Source of the DNA: Microbulbifer aggregans
GTDB taxonomy: Bacteria > Pseudomonadota > Gammaproteobacteria > Pseudomonadales > Cellvibrionaceae
Assembly: GCF_020524005.1 (NCBI RefSeq)
Contig: NZ_JAIVKK010000005.1
Coordinates: 124,001-188,000, forward strand
Reading direction: 5' to 3'
Length of the DNA: 64,000 nt
The notes beneath the pieces were generated by a model. The model made no database searches. It was not told where the DNA came from and worked only from the letters and a program-made list of their open reading frames with translations. Positions 1-9,587 of this stretch are shown here, piece after piece; within the stretch, counting starts at the first letter, position 1; the number at the start of each line of letters is the position of its first letter. The translations under genes and the position numbers were made by a program.

Positions 1-510
<510 letters not shown>

Positions 511-665
511 TCATGCCGACGGCCGCCGCCACAATCCCAATTGGGGCCGGGGCACGCCTGTAAAAAGAGCGCTACCTTACACTTTGGCCCAACGCAGGAC
601 AAGCCTGCAGGCGGTCTGGCCAAAATTGCGCAAACCATGAAAAATTACTCAAGCCGGAGCGCGTT

Positions 666-1487
666 TTAACGACGTTCCTGGCTTTTGGCTACATCCCACA
701 AGCGATCCAGCTCTTCCAGCGATACATCGAGCGGCTGCTTGCCCTCGTCCCTCAAGTGGTCTTCGACCATACCAAAGCGCCGCTCAAATTTCCGGTTACA
801 GCGTCGCAAAGCGGCTTCAGGGTCCTGCTTCAGGTGCCTGGACACATTCACGCATGCAAACAGCAGATCACCCAGCTCCTCCCTGGCGTGGTTGAGATCT
901 CCACTCTGAATTGCTTCGCGCAACTCACCGATTTCCTCTTCCACCTTCGCCAGCACCCCATCCAACTGTGGCCAGTCGAAACCAACCTGTGCCGCGCGCT
1001 TTTGCAGTTTGATCGCCCTGGTCAATGCGGGCAGACCTGTCGCGACACCATCAAGTACACCAGGCTCACCCTTGGCCTCCCGCTCGGAAGCCTTGATCGC
1101 TTCCCAGTTCTGCTTGACCTGTGCTTCGTCGATGCCGGTATTCGCGTTATCGCCATACAATTCCCCGGACGGGAACACATGCGGGTGGCGGCGAACGAGT
1201 TTGCGCACGAGGGTGTCCACTATTTGTGCGAAATCAAAGTGACCAGCCTCACGCCCCAGCTGGGAATAGAAGATTACCTGAAACAGCAAATCCCCCAGCT
1301 CCTCCTTCAGGTGCCCGAAATCCTCCCGCTCAATGGCCTCAGCCACCTCGTACGCCTCCTCGATCGTGGAAGGGACTATCGTGGCAAACGTCTGCTTTAA
1401 ATCCCAGGGGCAACCGCCATCGGGGTTGCGCAGCTGCGCCATAAGAAACTGCAGGTCTTCAACCGAAAACGTCGATTTATCTTCCAT
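666..1487 (-). CDS. mazG: Nucleoside triphosphate pyrophosphohydrolase MazG
   Basis: MazG hydrolyses NTPs to NMP and pyrophosphate and, in E. coli, is linked to nutritional stress through its neighbour relA. The 273-residue protein has two MazG domains. Each carries the metal-binding helix pattern: EEAYEVAEAI followed by EELGDLLFQV near residues 43-70, and EEIGEL followed by EELGDLLFACVN near residues 184-212. The C-terminus has the RRCNRKFERRF pattern typical of full-length MazG. The ATG at 1485-1487 follows GGGGAAG. Only 35 bases separate it from the upstream relA on the same strand, so the two are probably cotranscribed, as in many gammaproteobacteria. Confidence 0.96.
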   Translation of the reverse strand: MEDKSTFSVEDLQFLMAQLRNPDGGCPWDLKQTFATIVPSTIEEAYEVAEAIEREDFGHLKEELGDLLFQVIFYSQLGREAGHFDFAQIVDTLVRKLVRRHPHVFPSGELYGDNANTGIDEAQVKQNWEAIKASEREAKGEPGVLDGVATGLPALTRAIKLQKRAAQVGFDWPQLDGVLAKVEEEIGELREAIQSGDLNHAREELGDLLFACVNVSRHLKQDPEAALRRCNRKFERRFGMVEDHLRDEGKQPLDVSLEELDRLWDVAKSQERR

Positions 1488-1522
1488 TCTGTCTTCCCCA
1501 CCTGTTACTCGAACGCCCTTTG

Positions 1523-3775
1523 TCAGTGCAAGATCCTGCGCCGGGCCGACGCTACGTTCGGCAGCTGATTGATTCGATGCAGCACCTGGCTCAACTCTTC
1601 AAAGTTGTGAATTTCCGCAGTGATTACCATATCTACGGTGTGCTTGTGTTTGTTCGAGTGGGTCTGCATGGCGGTGATATTAATCCGCTGACTGTCGAGC
1701 ATGGTGGTGACATCACGTAACAGGCCGTGGCGATCGTATGCTTCGACCATAATTTCCACTGCGTACACTTCAGTAGGCTTCTTCGCCCATTCCACCTGCA
1801 GAATCCGCTCCGGCTCCTCAGCCTGCATGCGCAGCATATTGGCGCAGTCTTTCCGGTGAATGGATACACCACGGCCAAGCGTGATATAGCCCATGATGTC
1901 GTCACCGGGGAGCGGATTACAGCAGCGGGCGATATTCGTCAGCAGACTACCCACCCCGTCGATGTAGACATCGGCATGACCTTCCCGCGCCACTGGCGCG
2001 GCAAGCGGCAACACAGGTTCACTGTGGGTAACCTTGACCATGCGCTGGGCCGCATTCAGCACCTGCCCCACGCCGATATCGCCGGCTCCTACTGCCGCAT
2101 ACAGGTCGTCCAGGGAGTGCATATTCAACTTCCCGGCGAGCTTGTCGAAATCGAAGTCGATCAGCGCAAGCTGCTTGAATTCCCCGTCGAGGATACTGCG
2201 CCCATCGGCGATATTCTGATCCCGCGCCTGCTGTTTGAACCAGTGAATGACCTTTGCCCGCGCGCGCGAAGTGGTGATGTAACCGAGGCTTTTTGATATC
2301 CAGTCCCGGCTCGGGGCTTCCCGCTTGCCGGTCAGGATTTCCACCTGGTTGGCGGTCTGCAATTCGTGGTTGAGCGGCACGATTCGGCCATCTACCTTGG
2401 CTCCCCGACAGCGGTGGCCGATTTCAGTGTGGATTTTGTAGGCAAAGTCCAGGGGGGTCGCGCCGCGGGGAAGATCGACCACATGTCCTTCCGGGGTGAA
2501 TACGTAGATGCGGGTATCGACATGGCTCGCCTGCAGGTCGTCTTCGAGGGGATTGCCGCCCACCTCTTCGTGCCAGTCCAGTACCTGACGGAGCCAAGAA
2601 ATTTTCTGCTCGTACCCGTCCTGTCCGTCCAGCTGTCCGGATTTCTTGTCGGTACCCTTGTAACGCCAGTGCGCACATACGCCGTACTCAGCCTCTTCGT
2701 GCATGGCAAAAGTACGGATCTGAACTTCAAGTACCTTCCGGTCCGGCCCGATTACTGCGGTGTGCAGCGAGCGATAACCATTTTCTTTGGGTGACGCGAT
2801 GTAATCGTCAAATTCGTTGGGAATGTTACGCCAAAGGTTGTGGACGATCCCCAATACCGCATAACAATCGCGCACTGTCGGAACGAGAATACGTACCGCA
2901 CGAATATCATAAACCTGAGAGAAACCGATATTCTTGCGGCGCATCTTCCGCCAGATACTGTAGATATGTTTGGCCCGACCGTAGACCTCGCCTTCGATCT
3001 CGGCCTTGTCGAGCTCACTGCGCAACAACGCCAGCACATCGTCAATGTACTCCTGGCGGGCCAGGCGCTTTTCATCCAGAAGCCGCGCGATCTGCATATA
3101 ATCGTCGGGTTCCAGATAGCGAAATGAGAGATCCTCAAGTTCCCACTTGATATGCCCGATACCCAGGCGATGGGCCAGCGGTGCATAAACGTCAGCGACC
3201 TCCCGGGCAACCCGGCGTCGCTTGGCTTCATCGGCTTTTTTCGCCGCGCGAATGGCACAGGTACGCTCCGCCAGCTTGATCAGGGCGACCCGGACATCGT
3301 CCACCAGCGCCACGAGCATTCGGCGAATATTTTCCGAATGCTCCTCCACCGCGCCGCTCTGGCTCTCTTCTCCGGTATCTGCTGTGCGATGGCGGATTGC
3401 CGCCATGCGCAGTACACCGCGAACCAGCTTGGCGACCGTCTCGCCCATTTCCTGCTCGACGGTTTTCAGTGGCAAACGCTTCTCGCGCACAGCGCGATAG
3501 AGCATTGCCGCACACAGCGCTTCGCCGTCGATCTGCAGGTCCGCGAGGATTTCCACCATTTCCAGGCCGGTCAGGAAGCTACTGGTCCCCTCGACCCAAA
3601 TATTTTCGGCCTCGATCGCTTTCTGCTCAGCATCCTCACTGAGTTCCACCGCATGGCGCAGTGTAACCAGTGCGCCCCCATCCAGCTTCGCCAGCGCCTG
3701 GATATGGCGCAGCCAAGCCTCCCGGTCAAGGCTTCCGTCTTTCAGTCGCGGATAGTTTTTTCTTACCTGTACCAA
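1523..3775 (-). CDS. relA: GTP pyrophosphokinase RelA, (p)ppGpp synthetase
   Basis: RelA makes pppGpp/ppGpp from ATP and GTP/GDP on ribosomes carrying uncharged tRNA. At 750 residues it is full length. The N-terminal hydrolase-like domain is inactive: where SpoT has its His-Asp motif this protein reads LYRAVREKR (residues 92-100). The synthetase domain has the acidic ExDD signature EFDD at 321-324, typical of the RelA branch (SpoT has RxKD), followed by ENGYRSLH. A TGS domain begins at IYVFTPEGHVVDLP and a C-terminal ACT domain ends the protein. The start is TTG (3773-3775), chosen because MVQVR is the conserved beginning in Pseudomonas RelA. Usually rlmD lies between relA and cysM; here only 49 bases do. 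Confidence 0.97.
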   Translation of the reverse strand: MVQVRKNYPRLKDGSLDREAWLRHIQALAKLDGGALVTLRHAVELSEDAEQKAIEAENIWVEGTSSFLTGLEMVEILADLQIDGEALCAAMLYRAVREKRLPLKTVEQEMGETVAKLVRGVLRMAAIRHRTADTGEESQSGAVEEHSENIRRMLVALVDDVRVALIKLAERTCAIRAAKKADEAKRRRVAREVADVYAPLAHRLGIGHIKWELEDLSFRYLEPDDYMQIARLLDEKRLARQEYIDDVLALLRSELDKAEIEGEVYGRAKHIYSIWRKMRRKNIGFSQVYDIRAVRILVPTVRDCYAVLGIVHNLWRNIPNEFDDYIASPKENGYRSLHTAVIGPDRKVLEVQIRTFAMHEEAEYGVCAHWRYKGTDKKSGQLDGQDGYEQKISWLRQVLDWHEEVGGNPLEDDLQASHVDTRIYVFTPEGHVVDLPRGATPLDFAYKIHTEIGHRCRGAKVDGRIVPLNHELQTANQVEILTGKREAPSRDWISKSLGYITTSRARAKVIHWFKQQARDQNIADGRSILDGEFKQLALIDFDFDKLAGKLNMHSLDDLYAAVGAGDIGVGQVLNAAQRMVKVTHSEPVLPLAAPVAREGHADVYIDGVGSLLTNIARCCNPLPGDDIMGYITLGRGVSIHRKDCANMLRMQAEEPERILQVEWAKKPTEVYAVEIMVEAYDRHGLLRDVTTMLDSQRINITAMQTHSNKHKHTVDMVITAEIHNFEELSQVLHRINQLPNVASARRRILH

Positions 3776-3824
3776 TGTATTACTCGCGGCGAGGTTTCAA
3801 TGTATTTGTTCTCGATTCAGGTCG

Positions 3825-4724
3825 CTAACCTGCTTGCCCATCGAATAGACCGGATGACAAATATCGGTCACCTCGATCACAGACAATTGCAACGATAGTG
3901 GCATTCTCCACTTCTGCGGCGACTCGCAGGGCACCAGCGACAGCCCCTCCAGAAGACACACCACAGAAAATACCCTCTTCGCGGGCCAGTCGGCGTGTCA
4001 TCTGTTCAGCCTCTTCCTGACTGATATCCATAACCCGGTCAACTTCCTCCGGGACAAAAATCTTCGGCAGATAGGCCTGGGGCCAACGCCTGATACCGGG
4101 AATGGCCGAACCCTCGGTAGGCTGTAGTCCAATGACTTCAATCTCCGGATTCCGGCTTTTCAGATATCGGCCACATCCCATAATGGTGCCGGTTGTGCCC
4201 ATTGAGGACACAAAGTGCGTAATCTCACCACCAGTCTGCTGCCAGATTTCCGGGCCTGTGGTCTCAATATGCGCAGTCGGGTTATCGCTATTGGAAAACT
4301 GATCCAGGACTAACCCACGCCCTTGGAACTGCATTTCCAATGCCAGATCCCGCGCGCCTTCCATGCCTTGGGCACCCGAAACCAGAATAAGCTCGGCGCC
4401 GTATGCCGTCATCGCCGCCTTGCGTTCGTCAGTGGCGGTTTCCGGCATGATCAGAATCATGCGATAGCCCTTGATCGCTGCAGCCATCGCCAGTGCGATT
4501 CCGGTATTGCCGCTGGTAGCCTCAATCAGGGTATCGCCCGGACGAATTTGGCCGCGGGCTTCCGCGTGGCTGATCATAGACAGCGCCGGGCGGTCTTTAA
4601 CCGACCCCGCGGGATTGTTCCCTTCCAGCTTTAGCAGCACGGTACTCGATGTATGGCTGGCAAGACGCTGCAACCGCACCAGCGGGGTATTGCCTACGCA
4701 ATCGGCAATCGTGGGATATTCCAT
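3825..4724 (-). CDS. cysM: Cysteine synthase B (O-acetylserine sulfhydrylase, CysM type)
   Basis: PLP enzyme making cysteine from O-acetylserine and sulfide or thiosulfate. The 299-residue protein has the PLP lysine in GNNPAGSVKDR (K43), the phosphate-binding EATSGNTGIAL loop and the THFVSSMGTTGTI motif. RRWPQAYLP and GIFCGVSSGGAVAG favour the CysM over the CysK branch. The reading frame is open further upstream, but I start at ATG 4722-4724 (MEYPTIADCVGNTPL), which matches family N-termini. A -10-like TAGAAT at 4760-4765 would leave the longer extension untranscribed. An in-frame ATG at 4740-4742 is the alternative. It is divergent from barA and followed by relA and mazG. Confidence 0.95.
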   Translation of the reverse strand: MEYPTIADCVGNTPLVRLQRLASHTSSTVLLKLEGNNPAGSVKDRPALSMISHAEARGQIRPGDTLIEATSGNTGIALAMAAAIKGYRMILIMPETATDERKAAMTAYGAELILVSGAQGMEGARDLALEMQFQGRGLVLDQFSNSDNPTAHIETTGPEIWQQTGGEITHFVSSMGTTGTIMGCGRYLKSRNPEIEVIGLQPTEGSAIPGIRRWPQAYLPKIFVPEEVDRVMDISQEEAEQMTRRLAREEGIFCGVSSGGAVAGALRVAAEVENATIVAIVCDRGDRYLSSGLFDGQAG

Positions 4725-4759
4725 AGTCAACTTCAGTTCCATCCGGGACGCGGTCGCAC

Positions 4760-4790
4760 ATTCTACCCTCGCATAGGGAATGCTGCGAAC
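4760..4790 (-). promoter_or_regulatory. Probable cysM promoter
   Basis: Read on the minus strand, TAGAAT (4760-4765) is preceded by an 18-base spacer and a poor -35 (TTCGCA). Initiation would fall near 4753, giving a leader of about 28 bases to the chosen cysM ATG. The -10 is good and the -35 weak, so this is a tentative call that mainly helps decide the start. Confidence 0.4.
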
Positions 4791-4840
4791 TCCGTCACCC
4801 TCGCCCATGGTATTTCTCGCACTTGATACACCTTTAGCGG

Positions 4841-4869
4841 GTGTCATCCGCCGAGTCCGGGGGTAGAAT
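4841..4869 (+). promoter_or_regulatory. Probable barA promoter
   Basis: GTGTCA (4841-4846), a 17-base spacer and TAGAAT (4864-4869) resemble a sigma-70 promoter. Transcription would start near 4876, about 25 bases before the barA ATG. It lies in the divergent cysM/barA region. Confidence 0.4.
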
Positions 4870-4901
4870 CGGACAAAAATAACTCAATACAGCGCATTAC
4901 C

Positions 4902-7832
4902 ATGGCCGAATCCCAGCAACCGCAAGCCATCGGGGGGACACTACCGGGGTCCGAACCTCCACCGCAGGCCTATCCTGGCAGCCTGTCTGGCACCGGCGCG
5001 ACCGCAAACAGCGGTGCGGGTTCAGCCAGGGCGCGTCGCCAGCAGCCCCGCCTGCGCTCACTGCGGGCCATCCTGTTTATATACGCCCTGGCCCCCGCAC
5101 TCGTACTGGCGGTGGCACTCAGCCTTCTGTTCACCCTGCAACAGATGCACGACCGTCGTGAACTGCTGCTCAGCCATGGACACGCAAGCGCAGAGCAGCT
5201 GGTGGAGCTTATCTCGCTTAGTGACAGCCACCCGTTTGAAGAGCGGATTGACTGGCTGAACAAGGGCCTGATGGCTCTCATGCTTGAGCAGGACATGATT
5301 CGCTCGGTGCAGCTCTATCGCCGCGACCTGAATGACGCGGGAGAGGCCGAGGCAAAAATCCTCGCCAGTGTCGGCCCAACGCCACGCACCCGGTTTACAG
5401 CAGAGCAACTTGCCGGCAAACAGGCCCATATTTACGAAGACATTCACAGCCTGCAGGTGGTTCACCCTCTCAAGGGCACCACCATACACTGCTGGCTCGC
5501 GATAGAATTACACCGCCCCTACTTCCTGGTCGGCACTTATCAAGTGACCCTTATAGGCCTGATCGGTCTGATTGCCTGCGCGCTTGCAGCCCTGGTATGG
5601 GCCGTGTTCCTGTCCGAAAAAGCCGCGCAAAGCCTGAACCATTTCCGCGATACCTTGCGCTCAATCGGCCGCGGCGACCTTACTGCACGGGCATCAGAAC
5701 ACCGCAACAAAGAACTCCACCAACTGAGCACACAAATAAATGAAATGGCGGCTCGCATCGCCGACAACGAACGGGAATATCAGGAGAGCCTGCAGCAATC
5801 GATGGAGGACTTGCGGCAGTCCCTCGATGCAATGGAAGAACAGAATATAGAGCTGGAGCTGGCGAAGAAAAAAGCCATTGAAACCAGCCAGGTGAAATCT
5901 ACGTTCCTGGCCAATACCAGCCATGAAATCCGCACACCACTGAACGGTATCATCGGCTTCACCAACCTACTCCTGAAAACAGAAATGGATGAGTTGCAGC
6001 GCGATTACCTGCAGACGATCCAGCGTTCATCTGAAAGCCTGCTCACCACGATCAACGATATCCTCGATTTCTCACGTATCGAATCCGGCAACCTGGTGCT
6101 CGACCACACACCGATGAATCTCGGCCAGGTTCTGGAAGAAACCCTGCAGATACTGGCGCCCTACGCGTACGAACACCACCTGGACCTCGTACCTTTCATT
6201 GACCCCCAGTTACCCCCCTCCCAGATTGGCGACCCACTGCGTATCAAGCAGATTCTCACCAACCTGGTCAGTATCGCCATCCGCTGCTCCGAAAATGGCA
6301 GCATCCCGGTGCGGGTCACCGTCCAGAGCGGCAAAGACTCAGAGCTGGTCGCCCGTATATGCGTCACCGATATCGGCAATCTGGATGAGGAGCAGGCCCG
6401 GCGCGAACTCAGGCACCTCCTGAGACAGAGCGACCTCCGACAGCCACAAGTCAGCAACAACGGCATGGGCCTCAATATCGCTCTGCGCTTGATTCAGTCG
6501 ATGCACGGGGATATCGGCATCGTCGAAAATGAAGAAGGCGGCATGACATACTGGTTCCAGATTCCGCTCGTCATCGACCGCAACCGCAGCGCGATTACCC
6601 GGGAGCAATTCCCCGGCTGCCGAATTATGATCGCAGACCCGAATGCACTAACCCGCCAGCAGGTCTACCAGCTGCTGCAGCAATGGCGAGCGGAGCCGCT
6701 GGAACACCGCGACCATACGACGTTACTGCCGGCGCTGGAACAAATGTGGCGACACGATGCCCTGCCGGATGCCGTAGTTATCGATACCGGCCTGTGGCGT
6801 GACGACTTTGATACGTTCGTCGCTTCCGTACAGAAACTGGTAGACACATTCCAGTGCCGGATCATCATCCAGGGCTCCCCGATGGATTTGCGCCGCTGCT
6901 ACGACCCGCTGCGCACCCGGGTCCTCGCCTTTGTCGGTAAGCCTGTCAGCCGCGACGGACTACTGCGAGCCTTGAAGCGTGCCGTTCCCCACCAATCCCA
7001 CCCGCGCCCGATCACTGGCAGCTTCCCCAGCCTTCCCTGGCCTGCGCGCCCCAGGGTGCTGGTTGTTGACGACCATGAAGCCAACCGCCTGTTGATGAGC
7101 GAGTTGTTGCGAGCCCAAAATGTTGAAACCCAAACCGCCTCCAGCGGCGAGGAAGCCCTCAAGCTATGGCGCAATCAGCACTTCGACATGATCTTCATGG
7201 ACATCCAGATGCCCGGTATGGATGGCATTGAAACCACCAACCAACTCCGCAGGGAAGAGTCCGGGCGCCGTACCCCGGTGATCGCGCTGACCGCTCACGT
7301 AGGTACCGAAGAAAAATCGCGCTTGCTAAGCGCCGGGCTGGACGATTACCTGAGCAAACCGATCGGAGAAATCCAGCTCGCACACACAATCAAGCGCTGG
7401 ATGGAAATCAGCACCCAGCAAGAAGGTAGCGAATCACCTTTGCTGGAACCGCGTCTGGTCGATATCAGCGAAAGCCTGAATCTCAGCAACCAGGATCCCA
7501 AGCTAGCCCGCGACCTTCTGCAAATGCTCCTGCGGGGCCTGCATGAAGACAAGCAGCAGTTTGGCCAGCTGGCCCAGAACAATGACTTTCGAGAGCTATT
7601 TGAGGCGGTCCACCGCCTGCATGGAGGCTGCTGTTATTGCGGTGTACCACGCCTGCGGGCAGCTACCGGTAGCCTTCAGGAACAGCTTCGCCCCCAACTG
7701 GACAGCGAAACCATTGAGCTGGATACGGCGTTGCTACAGCATGTCTTTGAGGAGATTGAACACCTGCAGGACTGGGCCTCGGAACAGGACCTGGAAGCGT
7801 TATTCGGGCAGGGAAGTGAGCTGGCAAATTAG
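4902..7832 (+). CDS. barA: BarA/GacS-type hybrid sensor histidine kinase with a degenerate ATP-binding domain
   Basis: Inner-membrane tripartite sensor kinase of the BarA/GacS family, expected to feed a UvrY/GacA response regulator and the Csr/Rsm system. In the 976 residues I see: a Gly/Ser/Pro-rich N-terminus; TM1 (about 56-80); a periplasmic loop; TM2 (about 217-237); HAMP; a coiled coil; a dimerisation domain with H341 in HEIRTPLNG; an ATPase-like domain; a pseudo-receiver (573-690); a true receiver with VVDDHEANR and D767 in FMDIQMPGMDG; and an HPt domain with H907 in RLHGGCCYCGVP. The ATPase domain is odd. The N-box reads NLVSIAIRCS (usual NLVSNAIKFT), the G1 box reads DIGNLD (usual DTGIGI), and the G2 region reads NNGMGLNI. 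Autophosphorylation may therefore be impaired, although the His, Asp and His phosphorelay residues remain. Confidence 0.93.
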   Translation: MAESQQPQAIGGTLPGSEPPPQAYPGSLSGTGATANSGAGSARARRQQPRLRSLRAILFIYALAPALVLAVALSLLFTLQQMHDRRELLLSHGHASAEQLVELISLSDSHPFEERIDWLNKGLMALMLEQDMIRSVQLYRRDLNDAGEAEAKILASVGPTPRTRFTAEQLAGKQAHIYEDIHSLQVVHPLKGTTIHCWLAIELHRPYFLVGTYQVTLIGLIGLIACALAALVWAVFLSEKAAQSLNHFRDTLRSIGRGDLTARASEHRNKELHQLSTQINEMAARIADNEREYQESLQQSMEDLRQSLDAMEEQNIELELAKKKAIETSQVKSTFLANTSHEIRTPLNGIIGFTNLLLKTEMDELQRDYLQTIQRSSESLLTTINDILDFSRIESGNLVLDHTPMNLGQVLEETLQILAPYAYEHHLDLVPFIDPQLPPSQIGDPLRIKQILTNLVSIAIRCSENGSIPVRVTVQSGKDSELVARICVTDIGNLDEEQARRELRHLLRQSDLRQPQVSNNGMGLNIALRLIQSMHGDIGIVENEEGGMTYWFQIPLVIDRNRSAITREQFPGCRIMIADPNALTRQQVYQLLQQWRAEPLEHRDHTTLLPALEQMWRHDALPDAVVIDTGLWRDDFDTFVASVQKLVDTFQCRIIIQGSPMDLRRCYDPLRTRVLAFVGKPVSRDGLLRALKRAVPHQSHPRPITGSFPSLPWPARPRVLVVDDHEANRLLMSELLRAQNVETQTASSGEEALKLWRNQHFDMIFMDIQMPGMDGIETTNQLRREESGRRTPVIALTAHVGTEEKSRLLSAGLDDYLSKPIGEIQLAHTIKRWMEISTQQEGSESPLLEPRLVDISESLNLSNQDPKLARDLLQMLLRGLHEDKQQFGQLAQNNDFRELFEAVHRLHGGCCYCGVPRLRAATGSLQEQLRPQLDSETIELDTALLQHVFEEIEHLQDWASEQDLEALFGQGSELAN

Positions 7833-7846
7833 CCGTGCAGTCTATT

Positions 7847-8596
7847 TCAATTCGCCAGGTATACCTGGCGAAACAGCTCCCGGCTCTTGAGCGGCCGCGT
7901 ACCCAGGAGCGGATTTAGCAGGAGCCGGGTCAACCTCTTGGCGGCATGCAGTATTTCATCGCTCATTACACCACCGCCCTGTGCACTCGCAAGAGCCAGT
8001 AGCTCTGCCCCAAGAAACTCGGACGCGCCGGGCGAGCGGCCAGCTGGCACGATTACCGGCACAAAGCCATCTTCTGCGGTCAACCGGTAGGTACCTTCTC
8101 TGTCGATGGGTATCCCCAAAACCGGGCAGGTATCCAGAGGTGGCAAGCTACCGAGTTCCTGCAACAGCAACAGTTCAAAGCGCCTTAAAGGACCTTCCAG
8201 TGCCTTATTGGTATCCGTGTCCTGCCCAGCTAGCTCGGGAAGAAGGGACTGATAGGCAGCAAATACCGACTCAAGGGCATCCCCTTCCGGCAATAAACGC
8301 ACCAGCAGCTCATTGATGTAGAGCCCTGCGTATACCGCCCGCCCTTTCAACCAGAGCGACTGCCCCGCTGCCTCTACCGGCCCCAGTGTTTTGAGATCAT
8401 GACGCCCAAGCAAAGTGACCAGCAACGGCGAAAATGGCTGCAGCGCCTGCTGGCGGCGCTGCTTGTCGCGACGCGCGCCCTTGGCAATACAGGCTATACG
8501 GCCATAATCCGGCGTAAGCAGTTCCAGTATGAGACTGGTGTCCCGAAATGGGCGGGAGTGAAGGATATAGGCTGGTTGAGGCGGCAGCTGTTGCAC
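7847..8596 (-). CDS. recO: DNA repair protein RecO
   Basis: RecO helps load RecA onto SSB-coated single-stranded DNA in the RecFOR pathway. The 249-residue protein has the N-terminal OB fold (AYILHSRPFRDTSLILELLTP... KGARRDK) and the C-terminal helical region ending SRELFRQVY, typical of gammaproteobacterial RecO. The start is GTG at 8594-8596. It is 16 bases downstream of era on the same strand, the usual era-recO order. The customary next gene, pdxJ, is absent; instead barA converges on recO with only 14 bases between the stop codons. Confidence 0.95.
   Translation of the reverse strand: MQQLPPQPAYILHSRPFRDTSLILELLTPDYGRIACIAKGARRDKQRRQQALQPFSPLLVTLLGRHDLKTLGPVEAAGQSLWLKGRAVYAGLYINELLVRLLPEGDALESVFAAYQSLLPELAGQDTDTNKALEGPLRRFELLLLQELGSLPPLDTCPVLGIPIDREGTYRLTAEDGFVPVIVPAGRSPGASEFLGAELLALASAQGGGVMSDEILHAAKRLTRLLLNPLLGTRPLKSRELFRQVYLAN
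7851..7872. terminator. Perfect palindrome at the barA/recO convergence
   Basis: Nine-base arms TTCGCCAGG and CCTGGCGAA flank TATA. It covers the last codons of recO and lies 19 bases past the barA stop. As RNA it would make a 9-bp stem with a 4-base loop in either direction. There is no clear T-tract on either side, so a role as bidirectional terminator is a guess. Confidence 0.35.
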
Positions 8597-8612
8597 GGCG
8601 CACCCAAAGAAT

Positions 8613-9515
8613 CTATTGCTTGTCGATATAGCCCAGACTGCGCAGCGCTCGCTCGTCGTCGGACCAACCGGATTTTACCTTCACCCAAAGGTTCAGCATC
8701 ACTTTACTGTCGAACAGCCGCTCCATATCCAGGCGCGCCTGCTGGCCGATTTGCTTGATACGCTCACCCTTAGTACCGATCAGGATCCGCTTCTGCCCAT
8801 CCCGCTCTACCAGAATGGCCGCGCTGATATGCAGGACCTTACCTTCCTGGGCGAACTCCTCGACCTCAACGGTAACCGCGTAGGGAATTTCCGCCCCCAG
8901 CTGCCGCATGACCTTTTCCCGGACAATCTCTGCAGCCAGGAAACGGGAGCTACGGTCAGTAATCTGATCTTCTTCGAAGAAATGAATACTCTCGGGTAAG
9001 TGACCGACAATAACACTCTCAAGCGACTCGAGGTTCGAGTTACGCAACGCCGATAGCGGTACAACCTCTGCTTGCGGAAAACGTTCGGAAAGCGCCTGCA
9101 GCTGCGGCAATAACTCGTTTTTATCCTCGAGCTGATCCACCTTGTTTACCGCGATAATCAGCGGGCACTTCAGGCCGCGGAGCTTCTGGGCAACCAGCTC
9201 GTCCCCTTCCGTCCAGCGTGCCCGCTCGACTACGAACACTACCACGTCCACATCCCGGGTGGAGCTGACTGCCGCCCGGTTCATATAGCGGTTGATGGCT
9301 TTTTCCTGGTCACCGTGAAGCCCCGGGGTATCCACAAAAATAATCTGGTTAGGACCTTCAGTCTTGATCCCCAGCATATTGTGACGGGTAGTCTGGGGCT
9401 TGCGGGACGTAATACAGATCTTCTGCCCGAGTATATGGTTCAGCAACGTGGATTTGCCCACGTTCGGGCGGCCGACAATGGCCACGTATCCACAGCGGGA
9501 AGGTTGTTCGCTCAA
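8613..9515 (-). CDS. era: GTPase Era
   Basis: Essential GTPase that binds 16S rRNA near its 3' end and assists 30S assembly. The G domain shows GRPNVGKST (G1), DTPGLH (G3) and NKVD (G4); the C-terminal KH domain contains [11 protein letters not shown]. The C-terminus [13 protein letters not shown] is diagnostic. I choose a TTG start at 9513-9515 (300 residues). GGAGA sits 7 bases before it, and the result ([15 protein letters not shown]) lines up with family starts; a TTG nine codons upstream has no such site. Flanked by rnc upstream and recO downstream, the canonical order. Confidence 0.96.
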   Translation of the reverse strand: MSEQPSRCGYVAIVGRPNVGKSTLLNHILGQKICITSRKPQTTRHNMLGIKTEGPNQIIFVDTPGLHGDQEKAINRYMNRAAVSSTRDVDVVVFVVERARWTEGDELVAQKLRGLKCPLIIAVNKVDQLEDKNELLPQLQALSERFPQAEVVPLSALRNSNLESLESVIVGHLPESIHFFEEDQITDRSSRFLAAEIVREKVMRQLGAEIPYAVTVEVEEFAQEGKVLHISAAILVERDGQKRILIGTKGERIKQIGQQARLDMERLFDSKVMLNLWVKVKSGWSDDERALRSLGYIDKQ

Positions 9516-9587
9516 AAGAAATCTCCGCGCTTCAGGGCGCAATGAATGTAAATGCGATTAATAGGCAACTTGGGCCGGATTATAGGG

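Noticed and set aside
4725..4847. N-terminal extension of CysM by 41 residues.
   Set aside because: No family similarity, and the likely promoter (-10 at 4760-4765) lies inside it.
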